Shown: positions 1 to 7,592 of the stretch, in pieces
Position numbering within the stretch: the stretch's first letter is position 1
How the letters are laid out: every line of letters starts with the position of its first letter
Origin: Prevotella sp. UBA6429
GTDB taxonomy: Bacteria; Bacteroidota; Bacteroidia; Bacteroidales; Bacteroidaceae
Assembly (NCBI GenBank): GCA_002437285.1
Contig: DJOV01000075.1
Coordinates: 37,578-58,462, forward strand
Length of the DNA stretch: 20,885 nucleotides
Reading direction: 5' to 3'
Program-made: the position numbers and the translations under genes
The notes under the pieces: generated by a model
What the model was told of the DNA's origin: nothing
The model's input: only the letters and a program-made list of their open reading frames with translations
The model's database searches: none

Positions 1-34
1 CCAAGGGTGGGAATGGCTTTTTTAGTAGGGTCTT

Positions 35-343
35 TCAGGAGAGAAATCGCTTGCAACGGTGGAGTGAGAAAAGCAACCAGGCACCACAACCGAAGCGTGC
101 GAGCCATGGGGCGTCCACAGGAAACACGGTGGCGATGAATGCCAGCTGAGTGCCGATGAGCGTGCCGGTCTGTCGCAAGGACAGCTGTTTCTCGCAGACT
201 GCCGAGTAGTATTTTCTCAACCACTCCAGTGGTGCCAGGGCGGCTCGCGACACGCGTGAGGCGGTGGATTGCAGACTGGTGGCGAGGCCTTGGAGGTTCA
301 CCTCCACTTGGCCCGATGCGGATAATGTGACATTCTTTTCCAT
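35..343 (-). CDS. small conserved-looking hypothetical protein, two hydrophobic segments
   Basis: A 102-residue protein that I do not recognise by name. The first half (about residues 1-55) is polar and probably helical; the second half has two hydrophobic stretches (around residues 60-76 and 84-94), separated by a Pro/Asp/Ala turn, so it could be a small membrane-associated protein with its N-terminus in the cytoplasm. There is no signal peptide or known motif. It is divergent from rnhB, with about 100 bases between the two starts. A TAATTTTG box lies 33 bases upstream of its ATG. Codon use resembles that of the neighbouring genes, which supports it as a real gene rather than a chance frame. 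Function unknown. Confidence 0.6.
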   Translation of the reverse strand: MEKNVTLSASGQVEVNLQGLATSLQSTASRVSRAALAPLEWLRKYYSAVCEKQLSLRQTGTLIGTQLAFIATVFPVDAPWLARFGCGAWLLFSLHRCKRFLS

Positions 344-375
344 AAGGCTGGGTGTTTTGTTCTTGATTTCTGCTG

Positions 376-383
376 CAAAATTA
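376..383 (-). promoter_or_regulatory. possible -7 promoter box for the small hypothetical gene
   Basis: On the minus strand the bases read TAATTTTG, a full match to the Bacteroidetes -7 consensus TAnnTTTG, 33 bases before the ATG at 343. The nearest TTTG upstream (410-413) is 26 bases away, outside the usual 19-21, so the -33 half is not convincing. Confidence 0.35.
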
Positions 384-446
384 CTTATGTCGAAAGAAAT
401 GTCACTTCACAAAGCAATATTCGCTTGTTAAAAACGTTAAAGTGAT

Positions 447-1067
447 ATGTTGAGTCCTTATTTTAATCCCGATTTGTTGGAGGCCGGCTGCGACGAGGCG
501 GGCCGTGGATGTCTGGCCGGCAGCGTGTTTGCCGCAGCTGTCATCTTGCCCCGCGACTATGAGAACCCCGCCCTCAACGACTCGAAGAAGCTCACGGCCA
601 AGAAGCGCTACGCCCTCCGTGAGCAGATAGAGCGCGACGCTGTGGCCTGGGCTGTGGGCGAGGTAACCCCCGAGGAGATAGACAAACTGAACATCCTGCA
701 CGCCTCGTTCCTGGCCATGCACCGTGCCATCGCCCAGCTCCGTGTGACACCCGAGGCGCTTCTCATCGACGGCAACCGCTTCGATCCCTATCCGGACCTG
801 CCCCACACGTGCATCGTCAAGGGAGATGGCAAGTATCAGTCGATTGCCGCGGCGAGCATCCTGGCCAAGACCTTCCGTGACGACTACATGTGCCGTTTGG
901 CGCAGGAATATCCTGGTTATGACTGGGAACACAACAAAGGCTATCCCACGGCCAAGCACTATGCGGGCATCGAGGCACATGGTGTGACGCCCTATCATCG
1001 CCGGTCGTTCAATCTGACGGGCCATTTCCAGACTGCTATCGACTGGGACGCACTTCCTGTGGAGTGA
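447..1067 (+). CDS. rnhB: ribonuclease HII
   Basis: RNase HII cuts the RNA strand of RNA:DNA hybrids and starts removal of single ribonucleotides from DNA. The 206-residue length is normal. Near the N-terminus is the diagnostic GCDEAGRG motif with catalytic D16 and E17; the further acidic residues are D108 in LLIDGN and D127 in VKGDGKYQS, followed by the family block IAAASILAK and the substrate-recognition segment HNKGYPTAKHY. The ATG at 447 places D16 at the usual distance from the N-terminus. The gene is divergent from the small hypothetical gene and is followed 40 bases later by a WYL regulator in the same direction, so the two may share a transcript. Identification is secure from the motifs. 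Confidence 0.96.
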   Translation: MLSPYFNPDLLEAGCDEAGRGCLAGSVFAAAVILPRDYENPALNDSKKLTAKKRYALREQIERDAVAWAVGEVTPEEIDKLNILHASFLAMHRAIAQLRVTPEALLIDGNRFDPYPDLPHTCIVKGDGKYQSIAAASILAKTFRDDYMCRLAQEYPGYDWEHNKGYPTAKHYAGIEAHGVTPYHRRSFNLTGHFQTAIDWDALPVE

Positions 1068-1107
1068 CGTTTGCTCCCATAAACATTGCTTATCTTTCTT
1101 CATCCCC

Positions 1108-2061
1108 ATGTCCTCCTCTTCCACCCTGTCCAAGTGGCTTGAGCTCATCAAGACGATGACCGATGGCCAGAACCACACCGCCAGCGACCTGTCGGCGGTG
1201 CTGGGTACCTCCGTGCGCAACCTCTACTATACGCTCGACGTGCTGCGCGAGTCGGGATTCGTGGTCATCCACGAGCGGCGCTATTTCCATCTTGACCCCC
1301 GTTCGCCCTTCTTCCAGTCGATCGCCTCGGCCGTCGACTTCACCGAGAACGAGGCCGTCTATCTCCATGGACTGCTGACGGCCGTGGAGAAGGACAACGC
1401 CATGGCCTCCATGCTCAAGCGCAAGTTGGAACGGTACTACAACCTCTCGCAGTACACCGACGTGCGTGTCCAGCGCCATGTCTATAACAATGTGACCCAG
1501 CTGGAGCGCGCCATGCGCCGCAAGCTGGTGGTTATCCTTCACGGTTATTCGTCGCCCCACAGCCAGACCGTCACCGACAGGGTGGTGGAGCCGTTCGCCT
1601 TCCTGGGCGACAAGAACGATGTGCGCGCCTTTGAGGTGAAGTCGGGTGTCAACAAGACGTTTAAGGTGGCGCGCATCCAGAGTGTGGAGATTGTCGACGC
1701 CCCGTGGTTCAATGAGAGCAAGCACAAGGAGGTGTTCACCGACATGTTTATGTTTGCGGGTGAGGAGAAGCACCGGGTGTGCCTGCGCCTCGACCTCCTT
1801 GCACGTAACCTGATGCTCGAGGAGTTTCCCCATTCGTCTGCCATGATTGCGCCTGAGGACCATGGGCGCTGGCTCTTTGAGGCCGATTTGGCGAGTTATA
1901 TCGGCATCGCCCGTTTTGTCATGGGACTGTTTGATCATGTGGAAGTGCTTGGCGATGCGGGACTGGTGGCTTTTCTTAACGACAAAATGTCGAAATGGAA
2001 GCCTCTTGAATTGTCTGCTCCTGCCGAGGCAATGCCCGAAGGAACGCTTGGGCATGGGTGA
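1108..2061 (+). CDS. WYL-domain HTH transcriptional regulator
   Basis: A 317-residue cytoplasmic regulator. Residues about 5-60 form a winged helix-turn-helix (TASDLSAVLGTSVRNLYY and the following LRESGF segment), and residues about 125-215 form a WYL domain (strand-rich, with HGYSSPHSQ and RVVEPFAF typical of this fold). WYL domains sense ligands such as nucleic-acid ends or nucleotides and control the attached HTH; the ligand here cannot be read from sequence. It starts 40 bases after rnhB. An imperfect -7-like TATCTTTC sits just upstream of the ATG but with a short spacer to TTTG, so co-transcription with rnhB is more likely. The family is clear; target genes are unknown. Confidence 0.85.
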   Translation: MSSSSTLSKWLELIKTMTDGQNHTASDLSAVLGTSVRNLYYTLDVLRESGFVVIHERRYFHLDPRSPFFQSIASAVDFTENEAVYLHGLLTAVEKDNAMASMLKRKLERYYNLSQYTDVRVQRHVYNNVTQLERAMRRKLVVILHGYSSPHSQTVTDRVVEPFAFLGDKNDVRAFEVKSGVNKTFKVARIQSVEIVDAPWFNESKHKEVFTDMFMFAGEEKHRVCLRLDLLARNLMLEEFPHSSAMIAPEDHGRWLFEADLASYIGIARFVMGLFDHVEVLGDAGLVAFLNDKMSKWKPLELSAPAEAMPEGTLGHG

Positions 2062-2199
2062 CGTGTGGCCACCTGTAGTACCGTATTCTCACGTGTTTCG
2101 GCAAAAACATTTCTTCGTCGCAAATAATCGATGTTTTTTTATGTGTTTTGTCGTGAGCTTCCTAATCTGAAGGTGCGATCGCATGTATGGGCAGAGTGG

Positions 2200-2925
2200 C
2201 TACCTGAAGAGTGTCTGCAACACGGGCAGCGACTTCATCTCAGGGAAGCCTGGTACATGGAGGCGGTAGTAGTGGAGGATGATTTCCACGCATCGGTTGC
2301 GCTCGGCCAGGGTCAGGCGGAACAGGTGCATGTTCTTGTAGTCCATCCGCATCAGTAAGGTGAGGTTGGCGGCTTCTGAGGGCTCGAGAAAGTCGGGATG
2401 GGCGGGGCGTATTCCCGTGAAGACGCTGTTGCGCAGGTCAAACCATTGATGGCTGTCGTCATCGGCCAGGTTGGGGAAGAACCCGATGAATCGCGACAGG
2501 CGCATCATGAACACCAAGTGGAAGTTGGCATATTGCTCGGTCACGTTGTCGAGCCACAGCAGGCTGTCCTCAATGTAGTCGTAGAGGGGCTCGTTCTGTT
2601 GCTCGTCGCGTGTGGCGTAATTGAGAAACTCCGCCACAAAGAGTGAGATCGACAGCTTGACGGGGTCGAAGGGCAGTGACACGAAGGGCTTGGCCAGCCT
2701 TAGGTCGCGGAAACGCTGCAGGGAAGCCTGTGGACGATAGTCGAACACTACGTCGAGAATGGTCAGAGGCTGAAACAGTTGCTTCTTGATCTTCCCCTTG
2801 TTTGTCTTGGGAATGTTACAGAAGAACGGCACCCGTCCCATGGCACGGGTGAACAAGTCGACTATCATCTGCGACTCGCCATACTTCAGCGCATGAAGCA
2901 CGATTGCGGCAGTTTTTATTTCCAT
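2200..2925 (-). CDS. recO: DNA repair protein RecO
   Basis: RecO works with RecR (and RecF) to load RecA on SSB-coated single-stranded DNA during gap repair and recombination. The 241-residue protein starts with the typical OB-fold N-terminus (MEIKTAAIVLHALKYGES), has the T-x-x-x-G turn (FTRAMGRV), and continues into the helical C-terminal domain (SLFVAEFLNYATRDEQQNEPL). Only two cysteines are present, so the four-Cys zinc site of some RecO proteins is absent. It converges with the WYL gene; 138 bases between them show no clear terminator. A promoter match ends only about 8 bases before the ATG, so the transcript may be almost leaderless. Confidence 0.9.
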   Translation of the reverse strand: MEIKTAAIVLHALKYGESQMIVDLFTRAMGRVPFFCNIPKTNKGKIKKQLFQPLTILDVVFDYRPQASLQRFRDLRLAKPFVSLPFDPVKLSISLFVAEFLNYATRDEQQNEPLYDYIEDSLLWLDNVTEQYANFHLVFMMRLSRFIGFFPNLADDDSHQWFDLRNSVFTGIRPAHPDFLEPSEAANLTLLMRMDYKNMHLFRLTLAERNRCVEIILHYYRLHVPGFPEMKSLPVLQTLFR

Positions 2926-2932
2926 ACATGGG

Positions 2933-2965
2933 CAAAAATACGAAAAATCAGGCGTTTAGAGAAAA
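2933..2965 (-). promoter_or_regulatory. recO promoter
   Basis: Minus strand: TTTTC (2965-2961), 20 bases, then TATTTTTG (2940-2933), which fits TAnnTTTG exactly; the -33 box has one mismatch. The expected start of transcription is about 2926-2928, right at the recO ATG (2925). Confidence 0.6.
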
Positions 2966-2979
2966 TTTTCCGTTTAAAA

Positions 2980-3011
2980 TTTGGAAGGTTAAACAAAAAG
3001 CAGTAACTTTG
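2980..3011 (+). promoter_or_regulatory. promoter of tRNA-Glu - rpsT
   Basis: TTTG (2980-2983), 20 bases, TAACTTTG (3004-3011): a complete match to the Bacteroidetes housekeeping-sigma consensus. It lies 21 bases before the mature 5' end of tRNA-Glu. No second promoter match is seen before rpsT. Confidence 0.85.
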
Positions 3012-3032
3012 CACCCGCTAAAATAAGCAGAC

Positions 3033-3104
3033 GGTCCCTTCGTCTATCGGTTAGGACGAGAGATTTTCATTCTCTAAAGAGCAGTTCGATTCTGCTAGGG
3101 ACTA
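3033..3104 (+). tRNA. tRNA-Glu (anticodon UUC)
   Basis: A full cloverleaf can be drawn. The acceptor stem pairs GGTCCCT with AGGGACT (first pair G-U); the D arm is GTCT/GGAC; the anticodon stem AGAGA/TCTCT holds the loop TTTTCAT, giving anticodon TTC for GAA/GAG; the T arm AGCAG/CTGCT holds TTCGATT. The discriminator is A at 3104. The CCA end is not encoded and must be added after transcription. It is followed 36 bases later by rpsT on the same strand. Confidence 0.96.
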
Positions 3105-3140
3105 CTCCTAAAGAAAAAATAAGAAAAGAAAAAGATAAAG

Positions 3141-3395
3141 ATGGCAAATCACAAATCATCAATCAAGAGAATTCGTCAGACTAAGGTCCGCACGCTTCAC
3201 AACAAATATTATGCGAAGACCATGCGCAACGCAGTGCGCAAGCTCCGCGCTACAACTGATAAGGACGAGGCTGTCAAGATGTATCCTGCTGTGCAGAAGA
3301 TGCTCGACAAGCTGGCCAAGACCAACCTTATCCACAAGAACAAGGCTGCAAACTTGAAGTCAAGTCTCGCTCTGCACATCAAGAAGCTCGGTTAA
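3141..3395 (+). CDS. rpsT: 30S ribosomal protein S20
   Basis: S20 binds 16S rRNA (5' and 3' minor domains) and helps early assembly of the small subunit. The 84-residue, strongly basic, helical protein begins with the family signature MANHKSSIKRIRQTKVR and ends in the helix LKSSLALHIKKLG. The length is normal for the family. It sits 36 bases behind tRNA-Glu with no promoter of its own, so its mRNA is probably released by tRNA 3' processing. A purine-rich stretch of A and G lies before the ATG, without a real Shine-Dalgarno sequence. A strong hairpin terminator follows. Confidence 0.97.
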   Translation: MANHKSSIKRIRQTKVRTLHNKYYAKTMRNAVRKLRATTDKDEAVKMYPAVQKMLDKLAKTNLIHKNKAANLKSSLALHIKKLG

Positions 3396-3426
3396 TTCCA
3401 AGCGAACCATAGCTTTATACTCATAT

Positions 3427-3467
3427 AAGGTCGTGCCTCCCTGTAGGCGCGACCTTAAGTTGTTTTT
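3427..3467 (+). terminator. rpsT terminator
   Basis: An 11-bp stem (AAGGTCGTGCC with GGCGCGACCTT, one G-U pair) with an 8-base loop, closely followed by TTGTTTTT. It begins 31 bases after the rpsT stop codon. Confidence 0.85.
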
Positions 3468-3535
3468 AGTGGGTTTGTCTGCCATTACAGGGCCGGTTAT
3501 TCTTCATTTCGGGGCGCATTTATTCATCCAAAAAG

Positions 3536-3567
3536 TTTTATAGTTTGCGCATTTTTTAGTATCTTTG
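3536..3567 (+). promoter_or_regulatory. gyrB promoter
   Basis: TATCTTTG (3560-3567) matches the -7 consensus TAnnTTTG; a T-rich TTTT (3536-3539) stands 20 bases upstream in the -33 position. The leader to the ATG at 3592 would be about 18-20 bases. Confidence 0.65.
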
Positions 3568-3591
3568 CAACAGTAAACTATATGAATTAAA

Positions 3592-5574
3592 ATGGCAGAC
3601 ATTCACAATCCCGAAGATAATTATTCAGCCTCCAACATCCAAGTGCTTGAAGGCCTTGAGGCCGTTCGCAAACGACCGGCCATGTACATCGGCGACGTGT
3701 CGGAGAAGGGTCTCCACCATCTCATCAACGAGACCGTGGACAACTGTATCGACGAGGCCATGGCAGGCTATTGCACCGACATTGAGGTGACCCTCAATAC
3801 GGATGGCAGTTGCACCGTGGAAGACAACGGACGCGGCATCCCCGTCGATGAGCACAAGAAGTTGCACAAGAGTGCCCTGGAGGTCGTGATGACTGTGCTC
3901 CACGCTGGCGGTAAGTTCGACAAGAACTCGTACAAGGTGTCGGGTGGTTTGCATGGAGTGGGCGTGAGTTGTGTCAATGCCTTGTCCACGCACATGCTTT
4001 CGCAGGTCTACCGTGACGGCCATATCTATCAGCAGGAGTATGAGAAGGGCAAGCCCCTCTATCCCGTGAAGACCGTGGGCGAGACCACCAAGCGGGGCAC
4101 GCGCCAGCAGTTCTGGCCCGATCCCACCATCTTCACCACGACAACCTTCCAGTGGGATGTGGTGGCGCGCCGCATGCGCGAACTGGCATACCTCAATGCC
4201 GGCATCCGCATCACGCTCACCGACATGCGCCCTGACGACGAGGGAAAGACACGCACACAGGTCTTCCACGCCAAGGACGGATTGAAGGAGTTTGTGCGCT
4301 ACATTGACCGTCACCGCACACATCTCTTCGACGACGTCATCTATCTGAAGACCGAGAAGCAGGGTGTGCCCATCGAGGTGGCTATCATGTACAACACCGA
4401 CTATTCGGAGAATCTCCACTCATACGTCAACAATATCAACACCATCGAGGGCGGTACGCACGTCACGGGCTTCCGCATGGCGCTGACCCGCACGCTGAAG
4501 AATTATGCCGACAACGACCCGCAGATTTCCAAGCAGATCGAAAAGGCCAAGATAGAGGTGGCGGGAGAGGACTTCCGCGAGGGACTGACGGCTGTCATCT
4601 CCATCAAGGTGGCCGAACCTCAGTTTGAGGGACAGACCAAGACCAAGTTGGGCAACAACGAGGTTGTGGGCGCTGTGCAGCAGGCTGTCGGTGAGGCGCT
4701 GACCGATTACTTGGAGGAACATCCTGATGAGGCCAAGAAGATTTGCGAGAAGGTCATCCTGGCGGCCACGGCCCGCATCGCAGCCCGCAAGGCGCGTGAG
4801 AGTGTGCAGCGCAAGAATGTGATGAGCGGAGGCGGACTGCCAGGCAAGCTTGCCGACTGTTCCAACAAGGATCCCAAGCAGTGTGAGATATTCCTCGTCG
4901 AGGGTGACTCGGCCGGCGGATCGGCCAAGCAGGGGCGCGACCGCTACACGCAGGCCATCCTGCCCTTGCGCGGTAAGATCCTGAACGTCGAGAAGGTACA
5001 GTGGCACCGCGTGTTCGAGGCTGAGTCAGTCATGAATATTATCCAGTCCATAGGCGTGCGCTTTGGTGTCGAGGGCGAAGACGACCGCGAGGCCAACATC
5101 GACAAGTTGCGCTACGACAAGATCATCATCATGACCGATGCCGATGTCGATGGTTCTCACATCGACACACTCATCATGACGCTCTTCTATCGTTTCATGC
5201 CGAAGATCATTGAGGACGGACACCTCTACATCGCCACGCCGCCGCTCTACAAGTGTGAGTTCCACCAGGGCAACAAGAAGGTGAGCGAATATTGCTACAA
5301 TGACCAGCAGCGCCAGGTGTTCCTCGACAAGTATGGCGAGGGCGTGGAAGACGGCAAGCGCATCCACACGCAGCGATACAAAGGTCTGGGTGAGATGAAC
5401 CCGGAGCAGTTGTGGGAGACCACCATGGATCCCAAGACACGACTGCTGAAGCGCGTTACTATCGAGAATGCTGCCGAGGCCGATGAGATCTTCTCCATGC
5501 TCATGGGAGATGACGTGGAGCCGCGCCGCGAATTTATCGAGGAAAACGCCGCTTACGCCAACATCGACGCGTAA
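3592..5574 (+). CDS. gyrB: DNA gyrase subunit B
   Basis: ATPase subunit of gyrase, which with GyrA introduces negative supercoils. The GHKL ATPase domain shows E47 and N51 (LINETVDNCIDEA), D78 and G82 (EDNGRGIP) and the lid GGLHGVGVS (118-126). The transducer domain follows to about residue 400. The TOPRIM part has EGDSAGG (437-443), the GyrB-type PLRGKILNVEK, and the metal-binding DADVDG (516-521); near the end is QRYKGLGEM. EGDSAGGSAKQGRDR is the GyrB version; ParE of this phylum has a different sequence after EGDSA. At 660 residues it lacks the long insertion of the E. coli enzyme, as usual outside Proteobacteria. It has its own promoter and is followed by a bidirectional hairpin terminator. 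Confidence 0.96.
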   Translation: MADIHNPEDNYSASNIQVLEGLEAVRKRPAMYIGDVSEKGLHHLINETVDNCIDEAMAGYCTDIEVTLNTDGSCTVEDNGRGIPVDEHKKLHKSALEVVMTVLHAGGKFDKNSYKVSGGLHGVGVSCVNALSTHMLSQVYRDGHIYQQEYEKGKPLYPVKTVGETTKRGTRQQFWPDPTIFTTTTFQWDVVARRMRELAYLNAGIRITLTDMRPDDEGKTRTQVFHAKDGLKEFVRYIDRHRTHLFDDVIYLKTEKQGVPIEVAIMYNTDYSENLHSYVNNINTIEGGTHVTGFRMALTRTLKNYADNDPQISKQIEKAKIEVAGEDFREGLTAVISIKVAEPQFEGQTKTKLGNNEVVGAVQQAVGEALTDYLEEHPDEAKKICEKVILAATARIAARKARESVQRKNVMSGGGLPGKLADCSNKDPKQCEIFLVEGDSAGGSAKQGRDRYTQAILPLRGKILNVEKVQWHRVFEAESVMNIIQSIGVRFGVEGEDDREANIDKLRYDKIIIMTDADVDGSHIDTLIMTLFYRFMPKIIEDGHLYIATPPLYKCEFHQGNKKVSEYCYNDQQRQVFLDKYGEGVEDGKRIHTQRYKGLGEMNPEQLWETTMDPKTRLLKRVTIENAAEADEIFSMLMGDDVEPRREFIEENAAYANIDA

Positions 5575-5668
5575 GGTGGAACCTCCGTGAAGGTTTTCTT
5601 GATAAGTTTGCTGATAGCCAAACGGTAAGATAGAATGTTACGAAGTATACAATAGGACGGAAAAATAT

Positions 5669-5714
5669 GAAAGAGGCATGCCACGCCGTGAAGCGTGTGG
5701 CATGCCTCTTTCTT
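5669..5714 (+). terminator. bidirectional terminator after gyrB
   Basis: A 16-bp perfect stem (GAAAGAGGCATGCCAC with GTGGCATGCCTCTTTC), which can extend by four more pairs (ACGC/GCGT) around a 2-base bulge. AAAAATA lies on the left side and TCTTTCTTC on the right, so it could work on both strands. It begins about 95 bases after the gyrB stop. Confidence 0.75.
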
Positions 5715-5761
5715 CAATGACACTTTTCACTTTTAGTGAGGGTGTCTCATGCATTTGAGAT

Positions 5762-6691
5762 ATGAGAAGAGTTTGTTTGATGTTGATCTCCCTGTGGTGG
5801 GTGGCTGCGCTCTGCGCCCAGGAGTATGCCATGCACTGGATAGGCGCGCCCGCCCCCGACAGCTTGTCCCATGTGTGGTTTCGACAGACTTATCTTGAGC
5901 AGGGACAGCCTCGCCAGGCATATGTCACTGTGGCCTCCGCGGGATACTACAAGCTCTATGTCAACGAGTGTAATGTCGGCACGGCGGTGTGTTACCCGCC
6001 ACGCCGAGCTGGTTCCGCTGAGGTCGTGTCGATGACCTTTGACGTCACGCCTTACCTGCGCTCCGACACGGATGTGGTGGCCCTTTGTTATGCCCCGTCT
6101 TATCCTCATGTGGATAGTTGCCAGGTCAGCGTGCAGTTTTATGGCGTCGACTCGGCGGGAAGGACCTTCTCGCGGGTCAGTGATGCCGATTGGCTTTGCC
6201 GTCGGGCCAACTCCCGATGGACGTTGTCGGGAGGCGAACGGGTCGATGGCCGTTATCACGATTCGTCATGGAAGGCGGCGTGGTTTAATCTCGCCCTTTG
6301 GTTGCCGGCTGTGGCGCGACGCGACCGAAAACCGCGGCTTGTCACTTATTTGTCGTCGGGCGCTCTTACGTTGCATCATGTGCATACTGATGGCTATCGC
6401 TTTTTCGACCGCGACAGCGTGGGTGTCACGTATGACTTTGGTAAGGCATTTCATGGTCTCTTGCGGTTCACGCTCCGTGAGGCGCGGCGTGGAGAACATC
6501 TTTTTTACGATGGAATGGAGTATATTTGCAGCGGTGAAATGGACGAGCAAGTGTTTCCTGTCTTTAAAATGGGCGATTACAGGCGCGTTCGCGTGACGGG
6601 TGACCGATGGTTCCGCCGTGACCAAATCGTGGATGTGGAGGCCCTGCAAATGGTCCCTTTGGTTGATGGCACTGTCTCGCTTTGGCCCTAA
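5762..6691 (+). CDS. exported protein resembling the N-terminal modules of GH78 alpha-L-rhamnosidases, no catalytic domain
   Basis: 309 residues. Residues 1-19 form a signal peptide (MRRVCLMLISLWWVAALCA, cleavage before QEY). The mature start (HWIGAPAP), then a beta-rich segment with AGYYKLYVNECNVG and FDVTPYLRSDTDVVALCYA, resembles the beta-sandwich found at the front of bacterial rhamnosidases (there: YxLYINGxxVG and DVTxxLxxGxN). Residues about 220-300 (GVTYDFGKAFHGLLRFTLR, then RRVRVTGDRW) resemble the next, concanavalin-like module of the same enzymes. The protein then stops, so the (alpha/alpha)6 catalytic barrel with its acidic residues is missing. It could be a carbohydrate-binding relic or a separate adaptor. 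Resemblance is judged by eye. No promoter is clear; it converges with the DUF3109 gene on a shared terminator. Confidence 0.65.
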   Translation: MRRVCLMLISLWWVAALCAQEYAMHWIGAPAPDSLSHVWFRQTYLEQGQPRQAYVTVASAGYYKLYVNECNVGTAVCYPPRRAGSAEVVSMTFDVTPYLRSDTDVVALCYAPSYPHVDSCQVSVQFYGVDSAGRTFSRVSDADWLCRRANSRWTLSGGERVDGRYHDSSWKAAWFNLALWLPAVARRDRKPRLVTYLSSGALTLHHVHTDGYRFFDRDSVGVTYDFGKAFHGLLRFTLREARRGEHLFYDGMEYICSGEMDEQVFPVFKMGDYRRVRVTGDRWFRRDQIVDVEALQMVPLVDGTVSLWP

Positions 6692-6760
6692 TGCCAACCG
6701 ACGTTGCGCCTTTTGCGCAATAACAGCCATGCGGATTTTGCAAGCGTTTTGGGTTTCCAA

Positions 6761-6794
6761 CTAAAAAGGCGGGGTTTTTACCCCGCCTTTTTAG
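6761..6794 (+). terminator. bidirectional terminator between convergent genes
   Basis: A perfect 14-bp stem (CTAAAAAGGCGGGG with CCCCGCCTTTTTAG) around a 6-base loop. The A-run on one arm and T-run on the other make it a terminator on both strands, 70 bases after the rhamnosidase-like gene and 34 bases after the DUF3109 gene. Confidence 0.88.
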
Positions 6795-6828
6795 TGACCT
6801 TACTGGTGGCTTTTCCCGATGGAATGGG

Positions 6829-7476
6829 CTATAACAAGCCTTGCTGCTTGAGCTCTTCGGCGATATCGCAAAGTTCTTGATACCATGCTTGGCCGAAGCG
6901 CCGGATAAGGGGATCCTTCAAAAAGACGTAGAGCGGCATGTGCAGTTCGCGCCCTTTCCTCACCGCATCGCGGCAGATGTCCCAGCGATGGTAGTTGATG
7001 CCTACCAGTCCACCGTTGAATTGCTTCTCGCGTATGGGGTATAGGGCGCAGGAGATGGGCTTGGCCCAGTGGGTCTTTCCTGCGTTGCAGGCACACTCGA
7101 GGGCGCACAGGCAGCAGTTCTTGATGACGTGCCCGTCCTCGCGATCGGTGAGGTCCTGATGGCAAGTGAACACACAGTCCTTGCCGCCGACAATGCTTGT
7201 CACCAGTTCGCCGTCCGCGTCGGTGTAGGCCACGCCCTGGCGGTCGATGACGCTTTGGGCCGAAGCCGTGAGCTGGCCCCATACCTTGTCGAGCGAGTCC
7301 TCCAAATTGCCGATTTCATCGAGGGTGACCGGTGCGCCAGCATCTCCTTCCACGCAACACGCACCCTTGCATTTGTCAAGGTCGCAACAGAATTCCTCGG
7401 TGAAGATGTCGGGCGACACGAGCACGTCGCCCACTTGTATGATATGGAGGTTGGCTCCTCGCTGGTTGTCTGTCAT
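6829..7476 (-). CDS. DUF3109 family cysteine-rich protein
   Basis: A cytoplasmic protein of about 215 residues of the DUF3109 family, of unknown biochemical role. Its mark is a set of cysteine clusters: FCCDLDKCKGACCVEGDAGAP near the N-terminus is split here as CCDLDKCKGACC then EGDAGAP; further on come CVFTCH, CCLCALECAC and CALYPI. Such spacing suggests binding of a metal or Fe-S cluster (inference). The frame is open to an ATG at 7542, but the extra 22 residues are polar, Lys/Gln-rich and unlike the family, whose similarity begins near IIQVGDVLVSPDIF; I therefore chose the ATG at 7476, with moderate certainty. It follows ung by about 116 bases (50 to the earlier ATG) and may be co-transcribed with it. 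Confidence 0.82.
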   Translation of the reverse strand: MTDNQRGANLHIIQVGDVLVSPDIFTEEFCCDLDKCKGACCVEGDAGAPVTLDEIGNLEDSLDKVWGQLTASAQSVIDRQGVAYTDADGELVTSIVGGKDCVFTCHQDLTDREDGHVIKNCCLCALECACNAGKTHWAKPISCALYPIREKQFNGGLVGINYHRWDICRDAVRKGRELHMPLYVFLKDPLIRRFGQAWYQELCDIAEELKQQGLL

Positions 7477-7592
7477 GGCTTGTTGTTTTTTTTGTCTTGT
7501 TGGTTCTGATTCGATGAAATGCTCCGTTTTCAGCGGTTTCATCGTTCGTTTGTCTTTGCTTTTGTTGTCCTGCTGTTGGTGAGTGCGGTCTT

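Noticed and set aside
402..1220. Long minus-strand frame (272 codons) opposite rnhB
   Set aside because: Antisense shadow of rnhB; no family resemblance, and rnhB on the plus strand has all catalytic motifs.
1090..2055. Minus-strand frame of 321 codons opposite the WYL gene
   Set aside because: Shadow frame rich in His/Arg/Gly/Val, typical of the reverse complement of GC-rich coding sequence.
6704..6720. Small hairpin TTGCGC/GCGCAA after the GH78-like gene
   Set aside because: Only six pairs and no T-run after it; the perfect 14-bp terminator follows 40 bases later.
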